Source of the DNA: Massariosphaeria phaeospora
Taxonomy: Eukaryota > Ascomycota > Dothideomycetes > Pleosporales
Reading direction: 5' to 3'
Assembly (NCBI GenBank): GCA_011032825.1
Contig: JAADJZ010000025.1
Coordinates: 186,001 to 250,000, forward strand
DNA length: 64,000 nucleotides
Of this stretch, positions 20,720 through 30,948 are shown one piece after another. Numbering within the stretch: the first letter of the stretch is position 1; every line of letters starts with the position of its first letter. Position numbers and translations under genes: made by a program. The notes below the pieces were generated by a model. It was given only the letters and a program-made list of their open reading frames with translations, ran no database searches and was not told where the DNA came from.

Positions 20720-22477
20720 TCACTCCCTCTCCCCAGGCTTCCAACGCATCCAGCCCAACCGCCTGTGAAGAAGATAGTCCTTGCTCCGAATCGCGTACCA
20801 AATCCCCACAAACCCCGCAAACGGCCACAAAAACCCCAATCTCTGAATCCAGGGTAGCTGTTGTGTTTGCAGCTGTCGATTAACGTCGACCTTGACCTTG
20901 TCGTACACAGTCGGAAGAGTGGTAGCGGAATAGCGTTGTCTCAGTGCCTCGTACCAGCTCTTATCATAGAGTTGCCAGAACTCCTCCTCTGTGTAGTAGG
21001 TATGCGAGTAGAGCACCTTGCGGCCGCCTAGTTCTGTGAGTCGCGCTTCGAGGCGTCGGTTCTGGCGTACGAATTTGTCGAGATCCTTTGAAGCTGTGCC
21101 CCAGAGCCCGATATTGAGCATTGGCTGGGGTGATCCGTCTTGGTCGGAACCGGTGGTGTAAGGATGGAAAGTGGGCGGGGCTACGGCGTGCAGAGGCTAC
21201 GTAGAGAAAGGATACAATTAGCAAACTGTCTCATTGTACTTGTACTGCAGGCTTACACAGAGCCACAGAGGCCAAATCCCAAATTGCTGTGTAGTGTAGT
21301 CGATGAACTCCTCAGCAGTGTCGTAAGGTAGGGAGAGGTCGTGGACCATAGTTTCAAAGGACATCTTGCTTCCGTGCAGTGCTCGGTACATTGTCCGAGT
21401 GTGCAAAAAATCGTCGAAGAGCCACCGAGTGAATCGATTGAATGGGACAAAGCCGAAGTAGTCCAAAACCTGCTTACCTACCCAGAAGCCGCCTCGGTCA
21501 TACCGGAAGAGGTACTCAGCTACCGGTATGTAGTCGGTAGATTCTTTTGTACGGGGCTTTTCCATCGCATGGAGATAAAACCAGGGATCCCAGGGCCCAC
21601 CGAAGTTCTGCGGACTTGCAGACGGTGGAAGATCATCAGTCAGCCGTCCAGTCATCAGAACTCCGTGAGTGCTGGAGAACATGATGCCTTCCGCGTAATC
21701 GTTGTCCGGATGCTCTGTAGCCTGTTGGAGAGCCTTCATTGTGTCATGGGTGCTCGAGTATGGACGGTAGATCAGCTTGACGAATCGTTTGGCCGGGATG
21801 AGACTTAGTTCAAGCTTTGTTGTGATACCCAAAGTCCCAAGAGCACCAGCCGCTCCGTTGAATAGATCGGCATTGTCAGAATTGGAAGCCGTGATGACCC
21901 TGGATGTGAAAGTATAGTCAGCAGAGAATTCCGGAAAGGAGGCGTATGTGCAAGGGAAGGTATAGAGGTATAGAGGTATAGAGGTGTGAAATAACACTGT
22001 GCTTACTACAGTATCGTCAGCGAATGGTCCTGTATGAGATCTGCACATGAACCAAGATGCATCTTAGTAGTAGTACAGAGAGACTCGTACCTCTCCAGTC
22101 GCAAGAACCATCTCAACTGACTTGACAGTCTGGCTAAAGTACCCGTGCTTGAAAGAGCTGCTCTCGCCTGCCGTCCCAGCATAGCCCCCTCCTACGGTGA
22201 TGCCTGGGAACTCCATCACAATTGGCGGAATCATTCCGTGAGCAAGAGTCGCCTGAACGAGCTGGTCCATTGGCACATTTGGTTCCACAGTTGCCGTTTC
22301 GGATTGCCTATCAACTCTCAGAATGTTGGAAAGTGCACAGATATCGACAATGCGGTCGTCATGGGCGGGGCGAGTGCTGTTGGTAGATCCATGGAAGATG
22401 CGGAATGATTGCTTGCGGCTAAAGAAAGCCTTTACTGCAGCCGAAATGTCTGCGACCACTTCTTCGTGCGGTGCCAT
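20720..22477 (-). CDS. FAD-dependent oxidoreductase, DHCR24/Delta(24)-sterol-reductase-like
   Basis: Member of the FAD-binding (PCMH-type) family related to DHCR24; paralogue of the gene at 38614-40284. Exons: 22091-22477, 21257-21899 and 20720-21196, with start MAPHEE. Shared marks with the paralogue: FHGSTNSTRP, EPNVPMDQLV, MEFPGITVGGGYAG (FAD-contact loop), ESSSFKHGYF, LFNGAAGALGTLGITT, FRYDRGGFWVG, HTYYTEEEFW and LPTVYDKVK. The true substrate is unknown in fungal expansions of this family. The first junction is irregular: joining 22091 directly to 21899 shifts frame by one base. A 20-nt microexon (about 21991-22010, between CATACAG and GTAGTAAG) would restore frame and give about 508 residues; otherwise the gene carries a frameshift. 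The second intron is ordinary (GTAAGC...GTAG). Confidence 0.8.
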
Positions 22478-24880
22478 TGCCAGGAGGACGCGGACAAGGT
22501 GTACGTCGAAGAGGTGTGTTGTTAGCAAATAACGCCGGGTTCAGGTGGTGACGCGAGTGAGGAACGGGCGGTTACACGAAGGAGCGTCTGTGTCGCCCAC
22601 GATCATCGTTGCTTAGACGTTACCCCTCGTGGCTGCGCTAGAATACAATCAACAGCTTGAGAGCGCAAGCTGGCTCTTTTGATCCTGCCTTTTCCACCAA
22701 TAAGTTTTGTCCTTGGCTGGATGTCGACGCCGAACGTTCAGGGAACTCGAGACATACTGCCTAGCACCCTTTCCATCATCTGACTGTGCACTTGGAGCAG
22801 TCTGTGTCTTGACATATCCCCATCTGATTTCCGTTCGAGTTATTGCGCTCTCTTATACGAAGTTCGCTGCCAACTCTTTGCCATCTTTTTCCCCAATGTT
22901 CTTGTCGTTACGGCGGCTGGACATTGGTTGCCTATACACCAGTCGGTGGCAGCATTTTCTGGGCTTGGCCATCTTAAATAAACCACACAGCACAGAATAT
23001 TTGCTGATATGGGCGGGATTCTGATCGTGCCCCTCGACTGCGAACCTTGTCCTATTAACAGTCAATAACTCACCTCCCCGGTGGACAATAAAAGCATGAC
23101 TATGCCCGACATGACTCACGAGCGTAGACAAGACGAACTAGCTCGCACGTTTCGCTGTCTTACTTCAGATGGCTTGGTTCTGCGTTGCCTCCGTAGCACA
23201 GGGGGCCGGCGGTCTGAATTTCCGACGCTTGAAGCAATAACACTAGCCTTCGTTCTCGGCTCATGCACGCCTTCTTTTTCCGGTACTATAAGCCTTTGAA
23301 TCTGGAAATTCAAAAGCCTCTGGCTGTGAATGTCGAGATTAGAACCCTGTGTCACCGGTCAGGCGTTGATCCTGATCTCGCGGGTCTTACTCCATAACGC
23401 TCGACTTTGTCTAGGTACTTCCACAGGCGAAGAGCCTTATTACTCGGTTCTGGTTCGGGCTCGCGGGGGGTACTCGGCCAAGATCGCATCGTAATGTCTG
23501 CCAGTCGGCCATTACAGACACTCCCGGATAGCAGAGTGCTCCAACAGGACTGAGTCAGCATGGTTCGGTCGATCTATTTGTTCGCTTTCAACTCGTATAC
23601 TACGGGCTACACATTGGGGCTGGAGACATCCCAGCCTTTCCCTCCAGCATGGGATGGTACTTGTGGATGGTATTAGACTGCGTCGACTTTGGTCTGATTC
23701 TGTTGTTTCGGGCACAGCTTGGCCTTCATAGCCCGTTCATAGTGCTGTATGTTATAAATCGGGCTGCAGTATCGGCGAAATCTCTAGTTAACCTTCGCAC
23801 GCTTCTACTCGCCGTGTACGATAATATTGCTCGGTCCAATTTCCTACCGCATTTTGTAGCCAAACCTGAAGGTCATCGATAAAAGGCGATATAGGAGGCG
23901 CGCTCTATATGGACGCCTTGAGATATGTTTAAATCAAGAGTTCGCTGGCAAGGACAGTATCCAGAGGGATGGTGAGTGGTACGTAATGGATGGAGCAGCA
24001 GTTGCGGGCAAAAGTTCGGCCGGCACAAGTTCGGACGGTCGGGCCGGTTTCGGACGACGCCAAGACTCGCTAGCGCACCCCCTTGGTGCCGTCATCGCCT
24101 TCTCTCCACCTCAACGACCAGAGAGAAGATTTCGCAAAGCTCAAACTTTTCAGGGTGGGAGCCTCATTCTCTTTTAGCGGGAGCTGAGTGGGTGGTTCTC
24201 CACCTAAACGTCCACTCCCCTGGCAAAATTCGTTGCCGATGCGCGCCCTCAGTAACTATACCCTTACACCCTCTGCAAGTTCTATGATACATTGCCTATT
24301 ATACTAGATACGAGAGGGTATCGTGCAGATAGAGGTAGTGTATTTACCTATTGCTAAAATCTCCTAGGCTGTCAAGAGGATCGCCTACGGTCTTGATCAG
24401 CAATGATTTCTACCAGAGGGATGCGACAGAGAGATTTTCGCGAACCCAGAGCGAGCGGAGTCTCGTTCGTTTCAGCGTGAGTTGAGTGGATAATTCCTTC
24501 TGTAGAGCGAACTCTCAGAACCATGGTTTGTTAAGATTATCGGTATAAACTTGATCATTGGAGGGATGGGCGAAAGTAGACTGATAGCAGGAGTTTGATT
24601 GGAGCTCTGCCCAAATAACTGTCTCCTCTCTTCACACCTCGAGAATGTCCAATACACGCCTATTGTCTTGTGCGGTTCGATTCGGATCCGAGTTATCCAG
24701 GACCGCGGTACTATTGACTGGATTAGAAAGTTTTCACGAGCTCATATGGAGGCCAATCACTTTCATATCGTCGTTACACACACACACACGAACAACTTAT
24801 TTTTCTACTTTCTTCGTTTTCCAGCGGTTTGTGCAGTTTCATGGACGAGTGTCGCTGCAGGTTATCTTAACCATCAGAAA
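22478..24880. other. Long gene-poor stretch
   Basis: About 2.4 kb with no supportable gene on either strand. Short open frames are scattered without motifs. It contains one minus-strand copy of the dispersed repeat at 24255-24393 and a (CA)n microsatellite at about 24775-24790. The last 250 bp form the leader of the gene at 24881. Confidence 0.45.
24255..24393 (-). repeat. Dispersed repeat family copy
   Basis: Minus-strand copy. Read on the minus strand it runs GATCCTCTTGACAG, GGAGATTTTAGCAATAGGTA, CTACCTCTATCT, then CGTATCTAGTATAATAGG and a distal AACTTGCAGAGGGTG. This order matches copies at 44050, 50165 and 63314. Confidence 0.7.
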
Positions 24881-26218
24881 ATGACACCCAAGACGTTCTT
24901 CGACCTGCCTCTTGAAATCAGGACCCAAATCTACAACATTCTGCTGTGCGATTTCCCAGATGTTTGCGGCATACCAGACCACGTTTCGTGCAATGCTGTA
25001 CGCGCCCCGAATTCGATCGAAACTTCCATCCTCCGGACGAGCAAGCAAGTACACGGCGAAGCGTACGACGCCATGATAAAAAATAACCTTTTCATCCTCC
25101 TCGAGTCGGACGGCACGTTTCCGCTGGAACGCATGCTTTATGAAAGGGGAATACCAGTCGTAGCGAAGAACGTGCCAAACTTCGAAGGCTATGTGTTATC
25201 TGTGTCAATATCAAGAAAAATCAGCGCAGGCAAGCAGGAAGGGTCGATTGATATTAATCCTTGTACTTTCATGTGCCTCCTGTCGCACATGAGGCCAACT
25301 TGTGGGGGTTTGGCAGATTGCCATATGAAAGAGCCAGGGTTCAACAAAGACGTAGAAGTGCGCCTTACCGTTGGTCCTATCAAGCTGGCAAGTCAACCAC
25401 TGCCGTTCAAGTATTCAATTGCCGATTTCTTCACACAGAAAACCCAGGAAACATTATTGTATCCCTTTCGCACTGGAATGCGTGGGTTCCCGAATGTAAT
25501 CGTCCAGGGGCTGGTATCGCCTGCCCTGGCCACCGCCATACGAGAGGAGATGGCACAAGAGAGATGGGAGGAACTATGCAAGGTGATATATGTCGCGATC
25601 GAACATAGAAATGTTGGTTCCCGCCTGTATCAGCAGAGAGATAGGAAAGCTGCCATCCGGGAGTGGTCCAAAGTTACCGAGACAATAGAAACCCTGCATC
25701 GAGGCGCTTCCTGGCCACTCTTCGTCGAAAGGGGGGGCGAATGGTTCGTGGACAAATTGCTGCACATCTACCTATACACGAAGCTCAACACCGCACTTGT
25801 CCATACTCTGGTCCTAGAACCCGACACCGAGAACTATATGTCACGCTTACGCGCATTTGTACGGAACTCCAAGAAATGCACTGAGCTTGCAATGAGCAAA
25901 GGCTACTGGATGAGCAATTATACATGGAGGCCGTCGATCCATTGGCTTGCCGACATCTACCGGAAACTGGCGACTCTGATCCGATTAACGGACGACAGGG
26001 TATACGCGAGGGAGGCATTGACTATGCTCGAGTGTGCGCAAACCATACTACCTTGGGAGCTCTCTATTGAGAGACAGAAACAAGATATCTTGGCTTGGAT
26101 CGATCGGATTCGACGTGAGGTGGGCGAGAGTGCGACGACTACCAATGCCTCAGTGATGACCTGGACAGCCGACGCAAGGCACAGATATCTCCAATTTCTA
26201 TTTGGCGTCCGTGGCTGA
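24881..26218 (+). CDS. 2EXR/F-box-like domain protein
   Basis: A 445-residue protein if it begins at the ATG at 24881 (MTPKTFFDLP); the frame stays open upstream to 24599, but that part is unlike protein and contains a CA repeat and splice-like sequence. The N-terminus FFDLPLEIRTQIYNILL followed by ILRTSKQVHGEAYDAM is the pattern of the large fungal 2EXR / F-box-like families. The central and C-terminal parts (from about residue 220) are predicted helical, with Glu/Arg-rich pairs resembling TPR-like hairpins (REEMAQERWEELCKVIY and REALTMLECAQTILPWELS), but I cannot assign a named domain. Function unknown; members are expanded in Dothideomycetes. It is the first of three such genes within 7.5 kb. 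Confidence 0.75.
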   Translation: MTPKTFFDLPLEIRTQIYNILLCDFPDVCGIPDHVSCNAVRAPNSIETSILRTSKQVHGEAYDAMIKNNLFILLESDGTFPLERMLYERGIPVVAKNVPNFEGYVLSVSISRKISAGKQEGSIDINPCTFMCLLSHMRPTCGGLADCHMKEPGFNKDVEVRLTVGPIKLASQPLPFKYSIADFFTQKTQETLLYPFRTGMRGFPNVIVQGLVSPALATAIREEMAQERWEELCKVIYVAIEHRNVGSRLYQQRDRKAAIREWSKVTETIETLHRGASWPLFVERGGEWFVDKLLHIYLYTKLNTALVHTLVLEPDTENYMSRLRAFVRNSKKCTELAMSKGYWMSNYTWRPSIHWLADIYRKLATLIRLTDDRVYAREALTMLECAQTILPWELSIERQKQDILAWIDRIRREVGESATTTNASVMTWTADARHRYLQFLFGVRG

Positions 26219-26497
26219 ACTATGAATCCAAGAATCAAATTTCAACTACGGCATCGTTTTTCATCTATCAGCACACAGGCTAGATATAGTCCAGTTATTT
26301 GCTATAAACATTAAAGTGAAGTATTGTCAAGTTTAAACACAGTAAAAGCCCCTAAGTATATGTATTCTATAATGCTAAATCAAACCAGAACTCCTAATAT
26401 TACGTTATCAAAGACCCTTCTATCTAAACTCCATCCCCCGCCACCCATCCCTCTCTCACCCTCAACCTCAACATCTCACTCTTCACGCCTCCTATTC

Positions 26498-26921
26498 CTA
26501 AGCATCCGCCTCCCGCTTATACGCCCCATAGTTGCCATACGAGCCAGGGTAATCGCCATAGCTTCCATACTGCCCAGCTGGCGGCGCGGGCGACTCGGCT
26601 GGTGGTGCTGGAGTTTCGACAGGTGGCGCTGGAGTCTCAGCGGGTGGTGCGGGCGTCTCAGCGGGTGGTGCTGGAGTCTCAGCGGGTGGTGCTGGGGTTT
26701 CGGCTGGTGGCGCTGGAGTCTCGACCGGCGGTGCAGGTGCTCCAGGGTAGTTGTTGTAGTTGGCGTATACGGCGGGGTAGTCGCCTGGGAGAGGGGTGTT
26801 AGTGAAAGGATGGAAGTGAGATGAAGGGAGACATACCGTAGTTGCCATAGTCGCCCTGGGGAGTGGGAGCGGCGAGGACGGCGGTGGCTGCGAGGGCCAA
26901 GAAGGTGAGGGTGAACTTCAT
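26498..26921 (-). CDS. Small secreted Tyr/Pro-rich repeat protein with a C-terminal Kex2-type site
   Basis: Exons 26837-26921 and 26498-26784 are joined across a 52-bp intron (donor GTATGT, acceptor CCCAG), giving 123 residues. The start MKFTLTFLALAATAVLAAP is a clean signal peptide. Next comes a Tyr/Gly/Asn-rich block (GDYGNYGDYPAVYANY), then about eight copies of a 7-residue repeat of type APPAETP (21-nt repeats in the DNA), then a second Tyr-rich block (GQYGSYGDYPGSYGNYGAY) and the end KREADA. The KR followed by EA-type residues is a Kex2/dipeptidyl-protease site as in fungal pheromone precursors. It may be a cell-wall or surface protein or a processed precursor. Start and intron are well supported. 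The gene is divergent from the UstYa-like gene at 28353. Confidence 0.8.
26550..26740. repeat. 21-bp coding tandem repeat
   Basis: Units of about 21 bp on the plus strand (GGTGGTGCTGGAGTCTCAGC type) are repeated about eight times and encode the APPAETP repeats of the secreted protein on the minus strand. Units differ by a few bases, so the array is not very recent. Confidence 0.8.
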
Positions 26922-28352
26922 GGTTGGGGATGTGTAGGGGTAGGGTAGGTAGATATGAGGATTGGAAGATGTGTAGAAGATGGGATGAGATGATTGTGGA
27001 AGACTGTGGAGCTCAAGATGATGCAGAAGATAGCTACTACAGCTGGCCTTCTATCCCCTCTTATACTTTTCTCATGCTACATACCTTCCGCAGCATCCAT
27101 CTCTAGGAACCTCAGCCTCCACCCTCTGTCTCTCTCTCTCAGCCCTCCCATCCCGTCATCTCGTCTCTGTACCTAAACAAGACCAGCACCGTCGCCGCAT
27201 GATCGACCCACGCATGTCACGCCAGGAAAATCCAGTCCCACAGGCAACATCGTCGATGCACCGACTATCTCCGTCTCTCCTCGCCTGTCGCATCGCCGCC
27301 ACAGAGGCTTGGAGCTGAACTCGGCCTGCGTTCCAATAATACTACCAAACACGACATTGATGACAAGTCTTTCGCATGCTCCATGGACCGACAGAGCGAA
27401 GTTCGCAAACCCTTCTCATACGTCCGCTCCCATGACGACGCGAGGCCCAAGCGTCAACACAACAGCAGTGGGTACCTCTCGAATACCAGGCTATTAGATT
27501 CCTGCACACCGACATGGTTCAGCTTGTGCTGCTACTGCAGCGGCGTGTGCGTGGCACCGCGTTCGAGGCAAAGTCTATCCATAGCAACAATTGTGGGACG
27601 TCATGGCCGGTTTTGGGGGTTGAGGGGCGATGTCCTAGGCCGCGTATGTGGGGACCCTGTCATCATGGACTTACAGGCTACGCACGTGCCTTGAGTGGCA
27701 TTAAGCAGTAGAGGTGGCTGGGCCCGGGACTGTGGGTCATGGGGTGAGCACTTGGGTTTATTGGGAACCTTGAATAATAATACTTGTATGCGTTGTCGAG
27801 TGTTTTGGCCACCCGTAATCATGGCGCTTTGTTGTCCCGACTATGTAAATGAAGCGTGAATGCTCGATCGGGTAAAGCATAACCCAGAAGTAGACTATAG
27901 GCGAGAAGCGATCACACACTCGCTGTCGGTACAAATTTCCGAACGTTTAAATGTGTGCCGGCGTATATAGCAGACCAGGAAGACAGAAGCGAACGTAGCC
28001 GATACCAGGTGTAAGTGCGGGGTGGGCATGCCTGGATCCCAGCCCTACGCGCCATAGGGAATAGTGAGTAAGTGGTTGTGGCGAGGTAGACTAGCTATGC
28101 AGCTAACCGGACGTACTGTCGGTCTTAACCTTTGTAGTATCTGAGCGAGGAAGGATCGGAGATGATGTGAGCATGGTTTATTAATTTTGGTGGCTGCGCC
28201 GGGCTGAGTTCAGGCCAGTTGCTATGGATCTGCGATGTGCGAAGCTGAGAAAGTCATCTCTGTGCAGTCCTACTAGTAGAGTTTTCGAATTTCTGCATCA
28301 ATTATTCGGTTCAGACTCACGAATTGTTTTGTCAATCTGAAATCCTGCAACG
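26922..28352. other. Divergent intergenic region
   Basis: About 1.4 kb between the secreted repeat protein and the UstYa-like gene. It contains a minus-strand TATA-like box at 27059-27065. Open frames at 27309-27822 on both strands have no motif and no credible start, so I call no gene. Confidence 0.45.
27059..27065 (-). promoter_or_regulatory. TATA-like box of the secreted repeat protein gene
   Basis: TATAAGA on the minus strand, about 140 bp upstream of the ATG at 26921, inside a purine-rich stretch. Position and strand fit a core promoter. Confidence 0.4.
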
Positions 28353-29454
28353 ATGTTTAGCTGGAAATCAGAGAAGATCGTCGATTTCGAACGCATACCG
28401 GAATCAGAAGACCATGAACGACTGCTCGCAGACGCAGAACATTCCTCCATCGCATCGCGGTCTTCAAGACGGACCTCGACAGGACCTTCGTGGCTTGCTA
28501 CAGCCATCATCGTAGCGTTCACAGCAGTAGTTTCGGCGCTGATAGGAGCATGCGCGGTTCATGCCGAACGACTTGACGCAGACGGCTTCAGTATACGGCA
28601 TGCTTCAAAATATTGTACGTTGTACTCCTGATTTGACGACACGATAATTTCCAGGACTGATACCTGAAAGCCCCAATCATAAGCGATGTTGGTGTGACTT
28701 ATAGCGAGGTCCGATTCAATGGCTCGTTATTGAAGTCCAATGTCTTCAGGCAGGACGCCGGACCGGAAGTCGATGCGGCGTGGAAATCTTTGGGAGCAGA
28801 CTGTAAGCTTTTCTTCGAATCCGAATGGATTGTGTGACTGATACTTCCATTTCAAAGACCATGCAGCGAGAGTCCCAGCAGAACAAGCGGAGAAGTCGGG
28901 CATTGCGCGGGACCAAGTCAAGATAAAAGAGAAGTATGGAGGTGGTTACCCAGCAAATGTGGAAGGGCTCCATCATTTGCACTGTCTAGTAAGAGCCCAT
29001 AGAGTACTGGACACCGGGGCAATGCTGATAGTGCCTAGAATCTCCTTCGCAAGTCGCTGGCCTGGAATTTCGAGTACTATCAGAAGCAAGGCATGGGTCC
29101 TTTCTCCAACGATGCGAGCATTCTCAAGCACCATGTCAGTAAGTGGGAACGTTACACGAGTCAAGATTTGTCAACGTAGTTTGCTAACCATGCTACCTAG
29201 CTCACTGCCTTGACATCATTAGACAACAGCTGATGTGTTCCGTCGACGTGGGAGTGCTGGGCCAAGTGTGGTATCAACCGCCTGAGAAGTCGCTGCAAGC
29301 TTTCGTTGATTTCAACACTGTGCACAAATGCCGTAATTTCGACGCGATAAGAGACTGGGCCGAGAAACATCAGTTACCGGACAAGGAGGACACACCTGCA
29401 GACTTTTTAGAAATGCCGCGAGAGGGGGATAAAGTATGGCATACTATACCGTAG
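28353..29454 (+). CDS. UstYa-family (DUF3328) protein
   Basis: UstYa-like proteins are membrane-anchored oxidases that act in fungal ribosomal-peptide and some other natural-product pathways (ustiloxin, phomopsin, cyclochlorotine). Five exons: 28353-28614, 28671-28802, 28858-28988, 29039-29138 and 29201-29454; introns are 50-62 bp. The product is 292 residues. The cytosolic N-terminus is followed by one transmembrane helix (LATAIIVAFTAVVSALIGAC, residues about 49-68). The two signature HxxHC motifs are intact: HHLHC in exon 3 and HVTHC across the exon 4/5 join. Conserved VTYSEVRFNGSL and YGGGYPANVEGLHHLHCL are also present. The first acceptor (AAAG before CCCCAATC) is chosen because the more obvious CCAG leads to a stop. 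Neighbours are a secreted Tyr-rich repeat protein and 2EXR proteins, not a recognisable complete cluster. Confidence 0.88.
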
Positions 29455-29564
29455 CGTTTCTCGAATAGTCTAATCCTGATCGTCTGCAGCAAAGGACTTT
29501 CTCGAAGTTTGTTACCCGGCTAATCGAGAAAGCTATGCAGGCCTACGTGGTTCTCGTCTCAGAC

Positions 29565-30214
29565 TCAGAGTGGTGACCCTGTCGCTAGTTTCAGTTTGCT
29601 TCCCTTGCGCGTGGCCATCTCCATCTCTTTAGGAAACGGACTCTCTTCGTTGAAATTAAGAAACCCATCGTTCATATCTTTAAATCGAGCATTCAGGAAA
29701 TCGATTTCACCCCCCATCTCGCAATCAGTGATATTCTTGGCCACCACGACAGCGTGTGAAATCCGGGGAACCATATTGAGGAACATGCGGTAGAATGACC
29801 AGCAATCGAATAGTTTGAGATCTACAGCGAGGCAGAACAAATTCTGATGGCTATCGGTTCGCGAGATGTGCTGATGGAGTATCCAGGGATCGTCCGAGAA
29901 CGTGGTCTTCTCAGTGATGTACAAAACATCAACCTTCGCTCTACAGTATATATCTGGAGGGCCGGAGCTGTCGTCCGCAGAGGCTTGGATCAAATCTCCC
30001 GCTTTCAGTGCTTGATACCGTGCTTCTGCCCGTGACTCCTGACATGTGTTCACCGTTGTGGGGCGGGGCTGAGTGAGAAGAGTGGAGGGTTAGTTTGTGA
30101 GGGGCACTTGTTGCGCCGCACCGCGTCCACGGCTACCAGGCGTGAAGCTTCATCGTGGTAGGCCAGAGCCCAGATTTTTAGGCGCAATTCTTTCGGGAGA
30201 ACGAACATGGCCAT
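29565..30214 (-). CDS. 2EXR domain protein, short
   Basis: Two exons are proposed: 30122-30214 (31 codons) and 29565-30068, with a 53-bp intron that has an ACTAAC branch site and CTCAG acceptor and a GTGCGG donor. The 198-residue product begins MAMFVLPKELRLKIWALAY and continues into TTVNTCQESRAEARY, together the classical 2EXR signature (hydrophobic-LPxELRxxIW, then NxCxESRxEA). The rest is unrecognised. The function of 2EXR proteins is unknown. The protein is convergent with the UstYa-like gene, with 110 bp between stop codons. The donor is chosen by frame and length; a GTAGCC donor 39 bases upstream would also keep frame. Confidence 0.72.
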
Positions 30215-30948
30215 TTCAGAGGATCCCGCTCGGGCTCAGTTGAGAGGGATCAATCGTTGAAGTGCTTCGCGAGATAGTCGAACTTTGCGCAGTTGATAGT
30301 TGATGATCATAGAAAAGAAACCCGTCTGAGCAAAGAAGATCCTCTGTCCAAAACGTAGCGCCGAATCGATACCGACAGCAATGAAAGACCCCCTTTCGGT
30401 AGTTATTGCCACCGTAGAAGATAATATAACGGATTATTACTATAAGACATCCATTCGAGTTCGAGGAGGTAACGGCGCGTCGTAGGGAGGAAGCGGAGGG
30501 CTGAAGAAGTAGCCGAAATCTTGGCAAGTGCTCGGCGGGGTAGACGCACGTGATTACGCGTCAGAAAACGCAAGTTATTCATCTTCTCCAAGTATCGTAT
30601 CTCCCACTATAGCAAGACTTCGTCACATCCGTTTGACGGTATATGGGACTCGAGTAATGAGCAAAAAGCCCTCCTTCGACTTTACAGCTGCCCTGTTGTA
30701 TGTATCTATCTCGCATAGTCGCCGTTGTTGTGTTGCTAGAGCGACGGTAAGTTGTGGTGAATGGCATTCACTTCACGCGTTTCCTTCTCGTCGTTTCACT
30801 CGCTGCTGTTACTCTTTATATATAAGTGGTAAGTACGTCCACGCCCAATGCAGTTGCCGCAACCAACAACACCACTCAACCCCGAATCGACAACCACAGT
30901 TAGTGGCCGCCTCAACCCAAACAACATTCTGCTTAACATCTGCATAAC
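30215..30948. other. Divergent promoter region between two 2EXR genes
   Basis: About 730 bp between divergent starts with a strong TATA box at 30817-30825. No gene seen; open frames lack motifs. Confidence 0.45.
30817..30825 (+). promoter_or_regulatory. TATA box of the coiled-coil/2EXR gene
   Basis: TATATATAA, 124 bp upstream of the ATG at 30949, at a typical distance for a fungal core promoter. Confidence 0.5.

Noticed and set aside
24661..24695. tRNA-like B-box (GGTTCGATTC)
   Set aside because: No A box at proper distance and no cloverleaf arms can be paired around it; probably chance. I found no tRNA or rRNA gene in the window.
10735..29454. Tyrosinase plus UstYa-like gene as one ustiloxin-type cluster
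   Set aside because: About 16 kb with thiolase, WBP2-like and other unrelated genes lie between them, and the other cluster enzymes are missing, so shared pathway membership is not supported.
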